Assembly (NCBI GenBank): GCA_910579435.1 | Contig: CAJTVF010000019.1 | Coordinates: 1-37,366, forward strand | Reading direction: 5' to 3' | Origin: an uncultured Oscillibacter sp. | GTDB lineage: Bacteria > Bacillota > Clostridia > Oscillospirales > Oscillospiraceae | DNA: 37,366 bases | Shown here: one piece after another, positions 1-7,409 of the stretch | How the letters are laid out: the number at the start of each line of letters is the position of its first letter | Position numbering within the stretch: the stretch's first letter is position 1 | The notes under the pieces: generated by a model | Seen by the model: only the letters and a program-made list of their open reading frames with translations | What the model was told of the DNA's origin: nothing | The model's database searches: none | Made by a program: the position numbers and the translations under genes

Positions 1-55
1 AGCAGAAATTTCTGGCGCAAATCTGCACACGTTGATTTCATCAGTGCTTCCTTAA
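1..55 (-). repeat. MITE-like element A, partial copy at left window edge
   Basis: This is the reverse complement of the first 55 bases of a 167-bp element found complete at 21372, 21535 and 23559. The outer end is TTAA followed (minus strand) by GGAAGCACTGATG. The remaining ~112 bases lie outside the window. The copy is inverted relative to the others. Confidence 0.9.
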
Positions 56-64
56 GCCGGAGAC

Positions 65-441
65 AAACGGGCCGTGCACGGTCCAAAAGAGAAAAACAAG
101 GGGAAGCGGTTCCGGCTGTTTAGCACGCAAGTCTCCGGTCCGCGGCGTGGTGCGGGCGGTGGTTTTGGAGGTTGATGCAAGGCCCGCCCGTCTCTCCCCG
201 CTGCCGCTAACCCGGCGCTTCCGCGCATCCCCGCGCCTACCGCTTTCTCTTTCAGTCTCCACCGCATCAGCGGCAGCGGAAAGCGCCGCCGGTCCATTCG
301 TTGATATCCAAACCCCCGCTAAAACTGAGCCGCGGGCAGAAGGCATTCGTGAAACCGGAAGCACTGCCTGCGCGCCTCCCGTCCAACCGTACGCATCCCC
401 TATTACTTCTTTTTCTCTTTTGGACCGTGCACGGCCCGTTT
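65..441. repeat. 377-bp segment bounded by a perfect 32-bp inverted repeat
   Basis: Bases 65-96 and 410-441 are exact reverse complements over 32 nt. Each arm contains the small palindrome CCGTGCACGG and an A-rich AAAAGAGAAAAA end. The 313 bases between the arms show no reading frame with a ribosome binding site and resemble no gene I recognise. It may be a miniature inverted-repeat element or an inverted duplication. No target duplication is obvious. Confidence 0.75.
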
Positions 442-472
442 TCTCTTTTTCTTCTGGAAGAAAAAGAGAAAA
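439..472. repeat. 34-bp perfect palindrome of pyrimidine/purine tracts
   Basis: TTTTCTCTTTTTCTTC is followed by TG and then its exact reverse complement, giving a 16-bp stem. It abuts the right arm of the 65-441 element. It could act as a hairpin or terminator in transcripts of either strand, but it lacks a GC-rich stem, so terminator function is uncertain. Confidence 0.6.
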
Positions 473-514
473 TGGGGGGTGCAATGGACCAGCCATCGCT
501 GGCCGCCAATCCGC

Positions 515-532
515 CCCGCCCGCAAGGGCGGG
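515..532 (+). other. GC hairpin in the arcB leader
   Basis: CCCGCCC, a GCAA loop and GGGCGGG form a 7-bp stem about 48 nt upstream of the arcB start. There is no T-run after it, so it is a leader hairpin rather than an evident terminator. I saw no convincing -35/-10 pair for arcB in 56-580; that stretch otherwise holds only the repeats listed. Confidence 0.4.
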
Positions 533-580
533 CAATCCCCTCCCCCAATGGGGAAATTTGAAAAGGAAGGTAATCCAATT

Positions 581-1579
581 ATGGCATTGAATTTAAAAGG
601 ACGCAGCTTTTTAACCCTGGAGGATTTAACCCCTGGTGAAATCCGTTATCTGTTGGACCTGGGCCGCGACCTGAAGGCCAAGCGCCGCGCCGGCATCTGC
701 GAGCCCGCCCTGAAGGGCAAGCACATCGTGCTTCTCTTTGAGAAGACCTCCACCCGGACCCGGTGCTCCTTTGAGGTGGCCGCCACCCAGGAGGGCGCTC
801 ACGTCACCTACCTGGACGCCGGCAGCTCCCAGATGGGCAAGAAGGAGTCCCTGGAGGACTCCGCCAAGGTTCTGGGCCGCTTCTTCGACGGCATCGAGTA
901 CCGGGGCTATGCCCAGCAGGTGGTGGAGGACCTGGCTAAGTGGTCCGGCGTGCCCGTGTGGAACGGCCTCACCGACTGGGACCACCCTACGCAGATCCTC
1001 GCCGACATGATGACCCTGGAGGAGCACTGCGCCAAGCCCCTGAACAAGATGAAGGTGGTCTTCCCCGGCGATGTGCGGAACAACATGTGCTACGCCTGGA
1101 TGATGGGCGCGGCCAAGATGGGCATGCACTTCGTGGGCCTGGGGCCCCAGGAGCTGGCCCAGCAGATGGACCAGGAGCTGGTGAAGCGGGTCTTCGCCGA
1201 GGCCAGGCAAAACGGCGGCCTCATTGAAATCACCGACGACATGGGCTCCCTCAAGGGCGCCGACATGATCTACGGCGATATCTGGGCCTCCATGGGCGAG
1301 GAGGACCTGATTCCCAAGCGGGCGGAGCTGTTGTCCCCCTTCCGGGTGACGGAGGAGACTATGAAGGCCACCGGAAACCCGGACGTGCTCTATATGCACT
1401 GCCTGCCCTCCTTCCACGACTTTGAGACCAAGCTGGCCAAGGAGTGGAAGGACAAGGGCGTGGACATCCGGGAGGTCACCGACGAGGTCTTCCGGGGGCC
1501 CCACAGCGTGGTCTTCGACGAGGCGGAGAACCGGATGCACTCCATCAAGGCCGTCCTGGTGGCCACCATCGGAAAATAA
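581..1579 (+). CDS. arcB: ornithine carbamoyltransferase, catabolic (ArcB) type
   Basis: Carbamoyl-phosphate + ornithine <-> citrulline + phosphate, a cytoplasmic homotrimer-type enzyme. The 332-residue protein carries the carbamoyl-phosphate motif STRTR (57-61), DHPTQ (134-138), the ornithine-binding SMG motif (237-239) and HCLP (273-276) with the active-site Cys. Length is normal for the family. The start at 581 is chosen because AAGGAAGG sits 10 nt upstream and the protein then begins like known ArcB/ArgF; an in-frame ATG at 479 lies in repeat DNA and lacks a site. The sequence around the HCLP motif and the C-terminal RGPHSVVFDEAENR stretch resemble catabolic enzymes of the arginine deiminase pathway. 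The next gene, 15 nt downstream, is a YfcC-type carrier, which fits an arginine/citrulline/ornithine catabolic unit, but arcA and arcC are not in the window. The anabolic role (argF) cannot be excluded. Confidence 0.93.
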   Translation: MALNLKGRSFLTLEDLTPGEIRYLLDLGRDLKAKRRAGICEPALKGKHIVLLFEKTSTRTRCSFEVAATQEGAHVTYLDAGSSQMGKKESLEDSAKVLGRFFDGIEYRGYAQQVVEDLAKWSGVPVWNGLTDWDHPTQILADMMTLEEHCAKPLNKMKVVFPGDVRNNMCYAWMMGAAKMGMHFVGLGPQELAQQMDQELVKRVFAEARQNGGLIEITDDMGSLKGADMIYGDIWASMGEEDLIPKRAELLSPFRVTEETMKATGNPDVLYMHCLPSFHDFETKLAKEWKDKGVDIREVTDEVFRGPHSVVFDEAENRMHSIKAVLVATIGK

Positions 1580-1594
1580 AGGGGGGAAATCCCT

Positions 1595-2983
1595 TTGGAA
1601 CGAGCGAGATTCCGTATGCCGACGGCATACACCATTCTGTTCCTGCTCATCATTCTGGTGGCCCTGTGTACCTGGCTGGTCCCGGCGGGGGCCTATCAAT
1701 ACGTGAACGAGGCCCCGGTAGCCGGGACCTATCACGCCGTGGCCCAGAGCCCCCAGGGGGCCGGGGCGGTGCTGAAGGCCGCCTTCTCCGGGTTCTACGA
1801 CGCGGTGGACGTGTGCCTGTTCATTTTGATGGTGGGCGGCTTCCTGGGGGTGGTCATGAGGACCGGGGCGGTGGACGCCGGCGTGGGCCGGATCATCCAG
1901 CGCCTGGGCGGAAAAGAGAAATGGCTCATTCCCATTTTGATGATTGCCTTCGGCCTGGGAGGCACCACCTACGGCATGTGGGAGGAGACCATGGCCTTCT
2001 ATCCCCTTCTGATTCCCGTCTTTCTGGCGGCGGGCTATGACGCGGTGGTGGGCATCTCCGTCATCCTCCTGGGAGCCGGGGCAGGCATCATCAGCTCCAC
2101 CGTCAACCCCTTTGCCACGGGCATCGCGGCGGGCTTCGCCGGGGTGTCCCTGGGGGACGGCATCCTCCTCCGGGCCGTTCAGTGGATCGTCTTCGAGGGG
2201 GCGGCTGTCTGGTTCGTCATGGCCTACGCCGCCCGGGTGAAGAAGGACCCCTCCCGGTCCGTTGTGGGCGTGGGCGCGGGGAAGCTCCAGGCCAACATGG
2301 AGCAGACGGTGGAGTTCACACCCAAGCGGAAGGTCATCATGGCCATCTTTACCCTGACCTTCCTGATTATGATTTATGGCGTGATTCCCTTTGACGAGAT
2401 GGGCCTGCCCCTGCCGACCTTAGGCTGGTGGTTCCCGGAGCTCAGCGCCCTGTTTCTGGTGTCCGGCGTGATCATCGGCCTCATTGACCGCATGGGGGAA
2501 GAGGCCATCGCCGAGACCTATGTGGCGGGCTGTGCGGATTTGCTGGGCGTGGCCCTGATTATCGGCATCAGCCGGGGCATTACCGTGCTGATGAACGACG
2601 GGCAGATTACGGGGACCATCCTCCACTGGGGGGAACAGGCCCTCTCCGGGGCGGGGCCCGTCAGCTTTGTGCTGCTGGTGTACCTGCTGTACCTGCCCCT
2701 GACGGTGCTGATCCCCTCCTCCTCCGGCCTGGCGACCCTGTCGGTGCCTGTTATGGCCCCCCTGGGGCGCTTCGCGGGGGTGGGAGGCGACCTGGTGGTG
2801 ACGGCCTTCCAGTCCGCCTCCGGCCTGGTGAACATCATCACCCCCACGGCGGCGGTGGTGATGGGGGCCCTGGCCCTGGGGCACGTGCCCTATGACAAAT
2901 GGGTGAAGTATGTCTGGAAGCTGATCTTGTATTTCTTTTTGCTGACGCTGGCGTTTTTGATCGCGGGCGTGGCTTTGGGATAA
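1595..2983 (+). CDS. YfcC/DcuC-family membrane carrier
   Basis: A 462-residue integral membrane protein with about 12 hydrophobic segments, starting with an N-terminal helix after the conserved MPTAYTILF stretch and WLVPAG. This is the YfcC group of the anaerobic C4-dicarboxylate carrier superfamily, often annotated as basic amino-acid or arginine/ornithine antiporter-like. The conserved GGTTYGMWEET and STVNPFATGIAAG loops support the assignment. The start is TTG at 1595, with a GGGGGG site 8 nt upstream; homologues have about seven residues before MPxAY, which agrees. It lies 15 nt after arcB and is probably cotranscribed, so ornithine, citrulline or arginine exchange is the likely job (inference). 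Substrate cannot be read from sequence. Confidence 0.88.
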   Translation: MERARFRMPTAYTILFLLIILVALCTWLVPAGAYQYVNEAPVAGTYHAVAQSPQGAGAVLKAAFSGFYDAVDVCLFILMVGGFLGVVMRTGAVDAGVGRIIQRLGGKEKWLIPILMIAFGLGGTTYGMWEETMAFYPLLIPVFLAAGYDAVVGISVILLGAGAGIISSTVNPFATGIAAGFAGVSLGDGILLRAVQWIVFEGAAVWFVMAYAARVKKDPSRSVVGVGAGKLQANMEQTVEFTPKRKVIMAIFTLTFLIMIYGVIPFDEMGLPLPTLGWWFPELSALFLVSGVIIGLIDRMGEEAIAETYVAGCADLLGVALIIGISRGITVLMNDGQITGTILHWGEQALSGAGPVSFVLLVYLLYLPLTVLIPSSSGLATLSVPVMAPLGRFAGVGGDLVVTAFQSASGLVNIITPTAAVVMGALALGHVPYDKWVKYVWKLILYFFLLTLAFLIAGVALG

Positions 2984-2989
2984 AGTGCG

Positions 2990-3023
2990 AAAAAGGACCG
3001 CCGCTCCGAGGAGCGGCGGTTCC
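2990..3023. terminator. bidirectional Rho-independent terminator
   Basis: Stem CCGCCGCTCC / GGAGCGGCGG with a GA loop lies between the convergent carrier gene and the minus-strand gene at 3026. On the minus strand the stem is followed by CCTTTTT, so it is strongest for the minus-strand gene; the plus-strand tail is less T-rich. Confidence 0.85.
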
Positions 3024-3025
3024 AT

Positions 3026-4030
3026 TTATTCCAGAGGCTGGATATCCGTTACAATCCGGGTGTTGGGAAGATACGCCACCCGGTACTTCTGGGGATGGTC
3101 TTTGTGTTCCCAGCCGGTGAAATGAGACAGGCCGGCGGACCGGGCAAGCCCGGTGGGACACCAAAGATAGAAGGCAGGGGTGTACTCCGACTCGCCATGA
3201 AGGCTGCAGCACTTCAGCAGGTAAAAGGCGGATTGGTCCTGATCTACGCCAGGACCGCTTTCAAAGCGGCTGACGCTGTGGAAGGCTCCGGTGTAAAGTT
3301 CCATCTCTCCGGTTTTCAGGACAGCAAGGTCCGCCCGGCAGTCGCGGACAGCCGAGGCGGGGTAATCCTGACTGGCGACGCCCCACGGGAACACCACCAT
3401 AAATCCCACCGCCAGGAGACATATCCAGAAAGAGGAATGGAATGTTTTGGCGGCTTTTGCTTCCAGATTGAAACAGAAAAACAGCGTCGTCCAGACCGCA
3501 AGGGGCAGACCCAGAAGGGCCCAGAGAAGAAAGAGAATGTTCCCCCAGAGAGAGGCGTGGAGGAGCGTGCGGGCGGTCTCCCCGAATAATCCTCCCAAAA
3601 CCGTCCGAAGGAGACCAGGCAGATATCCCAGAACATAGAGGATGCCCGTGTAAAGGCCGGCAAGGCAGAAAATGAACAGGAACATAAGCAGTTCCCGGGC
3701 ATTTGGGTCCTTCAGCTTATGCAGGCCGAACAGCCGCCGCCAGTGGGCTCCCTTGAGCCGCCAGTGGTTCAGGAGGGCTTCCCGCTCCGCTTCCGCCCGT
3801 ATCCGCACCCGCGTATCCGCGCTCCGCTGCTCCACGGTTTTTGGGACCGGCGGAGGACAGGAAGCATCGCGCAGAGACAGTTCCCGTTCCGGCGGGCCGA
3901 ACTGTTTTTCCCACTCCCGCCGGGAAACCTCGCTCAGGTGGGCGTTGAGAGACTTTTTCTGGGTACGGCGCTTCTTGCGGCGCTTCCGGTTCCGCTGCTG
4001 GGGGGACAGCCTGGGAGATTTCCTGGTCAT
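3026..4030 (-). CDS. hypothetical membrane protein with basic N-terminus
   Basis: A 334-residue protein I do not recognise. The first ~30 residues are extremely basic (an RNRKRRKKRRTQKK stretch), followed by a charged soluble segment to ~110. Three or four membrane helices follow (about 113-140, 155-185, 195-215), and the last ~120 residues are soluble and cysteine-containing. The start is ATG at 4030 with GGAGGAAACTT directly upstream. On the minus strand a TATAAT hexamer lies at about 4075-4065, downstream of the preceding gene's terminator, so it probably has its own promoter. Its base composition is somewhat less GC-rich than its neighbours. No function is assigned. Confidence 0.75.
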   Translation of the reverse strand: MTRKSPRLSPQQRNRKRRKKRRTQKKSLNAHLSEVSRREWEKQFGPPERELSLRDASCPPPVPKTVEQRSADTRVRIRAEAEREALLNHWRLKGAHWRRLFGLHKLKDPNARELLMFLFIFCLAGLYTGILYVLGYLPGLLRTVLGGLFGETARTLLHASLWGNILFLLWALLGLPLAVWTTLFFCFNLEAKAAKTFHSSFWICLLAVGFMVVFPWGVASQDYPASAVRDCRADLAVLKTGEMELYTGAFHSVSRFESGPGVDQDQSAFYLLKCCSLHGESEYTPAFYLWCPTGLARSAGLSHFTGWEHKDHPQKYRVAYLPNTRIVTDIQPLE

Positions 4031-4082
4031 AAGTTTCCTCCTTCTGCCACTTTCTTCTGTGGACTTATTATATCATGGGGAA

Positions 4083-4116
4083 CAAAAAAACCGCCAGCCC
4101 GGAAGGGCCGGCGGTT
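4083..4116 (-). terminator. Rho-independent terminator of the 5782-4121 operon
   Basis: On the minus strand an AACCGCC/GGCGGTT stem (12 bp with one mismatch, TTCC loop) is followed by seven T residues. It starts a few bases after the stop of the glyoxalase-fold gene. Confidence 0.92.
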
Positions 4117-4120
4117 CATA

Positions 4121-4480
4121 TCACGGGATAATCTCAATCCAGTACCCGTCCGGGTCTTGAATGAAATAGATACCCATAGCAGGGTTCTCAAAGCAGATAC
4201 AGCCCATTTCCTTGTGCTTGGTGTAGGCCGCTTTGTAGTCCGGGGCCTTCAGGGCCAGGTGGAACTCGCACTCGCCCAGGTCGTACTTCTGGGGATGATC
4301 CCGCAGCCAGGTGAGCTCCAGGCGGAAGGTGGTTTTCCGGTCCCCCAGGAAAACGATGACGAAGCTGCCGTCCTCCGCCTCCTTGCGGCGGACCGGCTTC
4401 AGGCCCAGGGCCTCCTTGTAGAAGGCCAGGGAGCGGTCCAGGTCGGTGACGTTGAAATTAAAGTGATTGAACGTATACAT
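4121..4480 (-). CDS. VOC (glyoxalase/lactoylglutathione lyase-like) protein
   Basis: A 119-residue single-repeat vicinal-oxygen-chelate protein starting MYTFNHFNFNV. Features matching lactoylglutathione lyase-type members are the N-terminal beta strand with metal-ligand His, LDRSLAFYKEALGL, the central RLELTW Glu, the HLAL stretch with the second-half His, and the C-terminal FIQDPDGYWIEI with terminal Glu. It probably binds a divalent metal and acts on small oxo-compounds; glutathione specificity is doubtful in clostridia. The ATG at 4480 follows the upstream HAD gene's TGA with one base between, so the two are translationally coupled. A longer frame upstream is only overlap with the HAD gene. 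Confidence 0.85.
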   Translation of the reverse strand: MYTFNHFNFNVTDLDRSLAFYKEALGLKPVRRKEAEDGSFVIVFLGDRKTTFRLELTWLRDHPQKYDLGECEFHLALKAPDYKAAYTKHKEMGCICFENPAMGIYFIQDPDGYWIEIIP

Positions 4481-4481
4481 G

Positions 4482-5243
4482 TCATACCGCCTTTCTGTCC
4501 GCCTGCTCCCGCAAAATGGCGTAGACCTCGTAGATGTCCTGAATGGAGTAGGTGGCCCGAACGTCCTTGGGCACGTCGGTATCCCGGGACTGGGTGAGGA
4601 AGGAATGGATGTGGAAGGTGGCCCCAAAGCCCAGGTTCTGGGGGCCGATCACGTCCCGGGAATAGGTGTCTCCGACATAGGCGCAGGTCTTGGGGTCGGA
4701 ACGGACCTGATTCAGGGAGACCAGGAAGATATTGGGGTCCGGCTTGCGGTAGCCGGTGACGGAGGAGAGGGTCACGTCCTGGAAGTAATCCCGGATGCCG
4801 TACTCCTCCAGGGTGCGGAAGACCTGATAGAGCGCGGCGGTGTTGCTGATGACGCCCAGCTTCATGCCAAGGCCCTTCAGCCCCTCCAGCATCTCCTTCA
4901 CGCGGGGGCGGAGCTTGCGGTGGTAGTGGGTGACCTCCCACATATGGGCCAGTTCTTCGGCGAAGGGCTTCACGGCGTCGAAGTCCAGGCCCAGCTCCGT
5001 CAGGATATAATTGCCCCAGATCTCCTCGGGCTTCAGCTCCCGGTTCGTGGGGCCCCGATAGGCGGCGTAGCGGTCCCAGCCGCCGGCAAAAGCCTGGATG
5101 GCGGCAGGGATGTCCAGGGACAGGGGGTGGCCGTGGGCCGCCAGGATGCGGAGGACGCCCTCGGCGGAGGCCGCTTTGCTGGCCTCGTCGATGCAGATGT
5201 CCTCCAGGGTCCCGCCCATGTCAAACAATACGGTATCAATCAT
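4482..5243 (-). CDS. HAD-superfamily hydrolase with DxG motif
   Basis: A 253-residue haloacid-dehalogenase-fold protein. Motif I is FDMGGTL (nucleophile Asp8), motif II is the VISNT segment, motif III is the Lys in YRKPDPNIF, and motif IV is YVGDTYSRDV. An alpha-helical cap lies between motifs I and II, giving subfamily I. The usual second Asp of motif I (DxD) is replaced by Gly, which in several HAD groups changes or weakens phosphatase chemistry. The start at 5243 gives the canonical N-terminus; a longer frame upstream overlaps the membrane-protein gene. Stop-to-start spacing with the preceding gene is 5 nt. Substrate unknown. Confidence 0.87.
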   Translation of the reverse strand: MIDTVLFDMGGTLEDICIDEASKAASAEGVLRILAAHGHPLSLDIPAAIQAFAGGWDRYAAYRGPTNRELKPEEIWGNYILTELGLDFDAVKPFAEELAHMWEVTHYHRKLRPRVKEMLEGLKGLGMKLGVISNTAALYQVFRTLEEYGIRDYFQDVTLSSVTGYRKPDPNIFLVSLNQVRSDPKTCAYVGDTYSRDVIGPQNLGFGATFHIHSFLTQSRDTDVPKDVRATYSIQDIYEVYAILREQADRKAV

Positions 5244-5248
5244 AATTC

Positions 5249-5782
5249 TCACTGCCTTTTCCAAGGCCGTGCCGGATCTTCGGCAGGGGGCCTTTTTTTC
5301 CAATATAGATAGTACGCCAGGAGGGAAAATCCCAGGCCCAGCGCCAGGGGAGCCAGGGCGAACATCCCAAAGAATTGGAGGACCAGCCCCGCGCTCTCCC
5401 AGCCCATGAGGATCATCAGCCCAATGAGGCAGGCCAGCAGCAGCAGGGCCAGCCAGATATAGGCGGCGGGGAGCAGGCGCTTGTCGCCGGGCAGCAGCCA
5501 CACCAGGGAGGCCGCCGCCGTCCCCGCAGCGGCGGGGACCAGAGCCTCCGCAAGGGTGACCAGCCCCACAGGCATGCCCTGGAGCAGGCTGTCCAGCCAG
5601 GGGTTGAACAGGACGAAGCAGCCGCCGTACAGGGCCAGCAGCACCCAGCAGAGGCAGAAGGAGTAGAGCAGGATAGTGCTCTTCACCCTTCCGTTCTCCG
5701 TCATCTGGAACGCGCCCCAGAATTTGTCGGCGAATTTGCCGACCCGCTCGTCAATCTCTTTTTGCCGGATGGGATTTGCCAT
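5249..5782 (-). CDS. hypothetical four-helix membrane protein
   Basis: A 177-residue protein with a charged ~35-residue N-terminus and about four membrane helices (roughly 37-60, 72-97, 103-126, 130-160), ending in a short basic tail. It has a strong GGAGGACTCCC site before the ATG at 5782 and is the first gene of a compact minus-strand operon with the HAD and glyoxalase-fold genes. I do not recognise the family and no catalytic motif is visible. Confidence 0.75.
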   Translation of the reverse strand: MANPIRQKEIDERVGKFADKFWGAFQMTENGRVKSTILLYSFCLCWVLLALYGGCFVLFNPWLDSLLQGMPVGLVTLAEALVPAAAGTAAASLVWLLPGDKRLLPAAYIWLALLLLACLIGLMILMGWESAGLVLQFFGMFALAPLALGLGFSLLAYYLYWKKRPPAEDPARPWKRQ

Positions 5783-5800
5783 GGGAGTCCTCCTTAAACC

Positions 5801-5867
5801 GTTTAGAAGCCGTATTCACAGGCGGGAAGCCTGTGTCGATTCTCGGCTGTGAATACAGCTTCTTAGA
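5801..5867. repeat. short palindromic repeat, family B, copy 1
   Basis: Arms TAGAAGCCGTATTCACAG (5804-5821) and CTGTGAATACAGCTTCTTA (5847-5865) pair with two differences around a 25-nt centre. A related imperfect palindrome lies at 32591-32671, sharing TGTGAATACAG followed by a TTCT tail. Confidence 0.65.
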
Positions 5868-5899
5868 AAACGGGCGGGCGGCCGTCCGGCCGCCCGCCC
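5864..5899 (-). terminator. Rho-independent terminator of the ABC importer
   Basis: A perfect 12-bp GC stem (5872-5883 with 5888-5899, loop GTCC) is followed on the minus strand by GTTTTCT. It lies 38 nt beyond the stop of the binding-protein gene. Confidence 0.85.
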
Positions 5900-5937
5900 A
5901 GCTCAGCTGTGATACGCGGCGATGGTAGGGTGAGGGA

Positions 5938-7257
5938 TTACTGGTTCAGCCAGTACATCCACATATCCTGCACGTCGGGATAGATGTCGTAGATGGAGAC
6001 CAGGTCGTTGGCCCGGGCGCCCAGCTCAGAGAGCTTGGCGGGGTTCTTCTCGTCGACGAAGTCGTCACGCAGGGGCCAGTTGCCAACCTTGGTGAAGGGC
6101 TTCAGGCCGCCGCTTTCACCATCGGCGCCGCCGGTGATGTAGCGGATGAAGAGGCGGGCGCCGGCGGGGCTGTTGCAGTTGGAGACCACGAACATGGACT
6201 CGGTGTTCAGCAGGGCGGTGTAGGGGCTGAGGTTGATGCACCAGTCGATGTTGTAGCCGGACTCCTCCCGGTTTTCAATCTTGCCGGCGGAGGCCAGGGC
6301 CAGGGCGGGCTGATCCTTGGTGGAGTTGTGGACGGCCAGCACCAGCTCGTCGCCGTCGCCGATGAAGGTCATCTTGGCCTGGGTGAAGCGCCACAGGTAC
6401 TCCACGCCGGCGTTGTTCTCGGGAACCTCGAAGGCGAAGCTGGAGGCGTCATAGGTGTACTCCAGGTCCTTGCCATAGGTGTCCTTGTAGGACTGGGCCA
6501 TTTCGTCGGCATTAATGATGAAGCTGGCGAACAGGGAGAGGTACGCGGTCTCCTGGCCGATTTCCTTGGTGTAGAGAGCGAACTTCTGATTGCCGGCATC
6601 ATCCTTTTCGATGATTTCCCACCAGCTGTTGATGGGCTGGCCATCGGGGAACGCCTCGGTGTTGTAGTACCAGAAGGACTGAGAGGAGTACAGGGGATAG
6701 CTGTACTTCAGGTTCTCCTCGGCAATGTGGGAGCAGATATCGCGGGGATAGAAGGGCTCGATGACGCCGTTGTCATAGTATTCGTGGAAGACTTCGCCGT
6801 TGACGTCTTTGGTCTGGAGCACGTCCGCCGTGATGTTGTTGGTTTCATTTTCGATTTTGGCCTTGCTCAGAACCTCGTCGGAGTCCAGGTCGGCGACCAC
6901 CAGGTCCAAGCCGGGATACATTTCCTCGAAGGGCTCCTCGGCCTTCATCATCTTGGAGGAGGTGGCGTAGACGGTGATGGTGGGGTCTTCGGTTTTGGCC
7001 TGCTCGTAGAGCTGCTCGTCGGTCATGTCGCTCCACTCGTCATAGTAGGGGCCGTAAACGCTGATGCCGGTTTCCAGGTCATAGCCCAGCTTCAGGTCGG
7101 TCGTGGCGGCGTCGCCGCCCTCGGCGGGCTGCTGAGTGTCGCCGGAGGACTGGGAATCGCCGCTTTGCTGGGAGTCGCCGCCCTTGTCGCCGCCGCAGGC
7201 GGCCAGGCTGAGGACCATGACCAGGGCCATCAGCAGTGCAAAGAGTTTCTTCTTCAT
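5938..7257 (-). CDS. ABC importer substrate-binding lipoprotein (FbpA/AfuA-like)
   Basis: A 439-residue extracellular solute-binding protein. It has a lipoprotein signal peptide (basic MKKK, hydrophobic core, lipobox LAAC with Cys about residue 21), then a Ser/Gly/Asp-rich linker (22-50) and a periplasmic-binding fold of the ferric/thiamine/2-aminoethylphosphonate/sugar-phosphate class (ITVYATSS segment). It captures substrate outside the membrane for the permease at 8756 and ATPase at 7410. The start has AAAGGAG upstream. Unusually it is the last gene of the operon and has its own promoter at 7285-7313, which would supply binding protein in excess. Substrate is unresolved: homology suggests iron, but the LacI-like operator on the operon suggests a sugar or sugar-phosphate. 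Confidence 0.9.
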   Translation of the reverse strand: MKKKLFALLMALVMVLSLAACGGDKGGDSQQSGDSQSSGDTQQPAEGGDAATTDLKLGYDLETGISVYGPYYDEWSDMTDEQLYEQAKTEDPTITVYATSSKMMKAEEPFEEMYPGLDLVVADLDSDEVLSKAKIENETNNITADVLQTKDVNGEVFHEYYDNGVIEPFYPRDICSHIAEENLKYSYPLYSSQSFWYYNTEAFPDGQPINSWWEIIEKDDAGNQKFALYTKEIGQETAYLSLFASFIINADEMAQSYKDTYGKDLEYTYDASSFAFEVPENNAGVEYLWRFTQAKMTFIGDGDELVLAVHNSTKDQPALALASAGKIENREESGYNIDWCINLSPYTALLNTESMFVVSNCNSPAGARLFIRYITGGADGESGGLKPFTKVGNWPLRDDFVDEKNPAKLSELGARANDLVSIYDIYPDVQDMWMYWLNQ

Positions 7258-7284
7258 CGGATCTTCTCCTTTCGTTTTGGGGGA

Positions 7285-7313
7285 ATTTTAACACGGGGAT
7301 ATTTTATAGTCAA
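7285..7313 (-). promoter_or_regulatory. SigA-type promoter of the binding-protein gene
   Basis: On the minus strand TTGACT (7313-7308), a 17-nt spacer and TAAAAT (7290-7285). It lies about 28 nt upstream of the start codon and downstream of the ATPase gene, so it is an internal promoter. Confidence 0.75.
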
Positions 7314-7343
7314 AGGGACGCGAAACGAGAGGGTTTGCCCGTT

Positions 7344-7369
7344 CCCCGGCGGCGGGCCCGCCGCCGGGG
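7344..7369 (-). other. 26-bp perfect GC palindrome between ATPase and binding-protein genes
   Basis: CCCCGGCGGCGGG is followed directly by its reverse complement. No T-run follows on the minus strand. It may stop or slow readthrough or protect the upstream mRNA 3' end, leaving the binding-protein gene to its own promoter. Confidence 0.6.
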
Positions 7370-7409
7370 GTGCGCCTCTTTGCCTATCGGAGAGGAACGG
7401 GGAATGCGA

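Noticed and set aside
626..1735. Long minus-strand frame opposite arcB, and similar long antisense frames opposite nnr, efp, the ATPase and others
   Set aside because: High-GC coding DNA gives long open shadow frames; these have His/Gly/Arg-rich low-complexity translations and no start signals.
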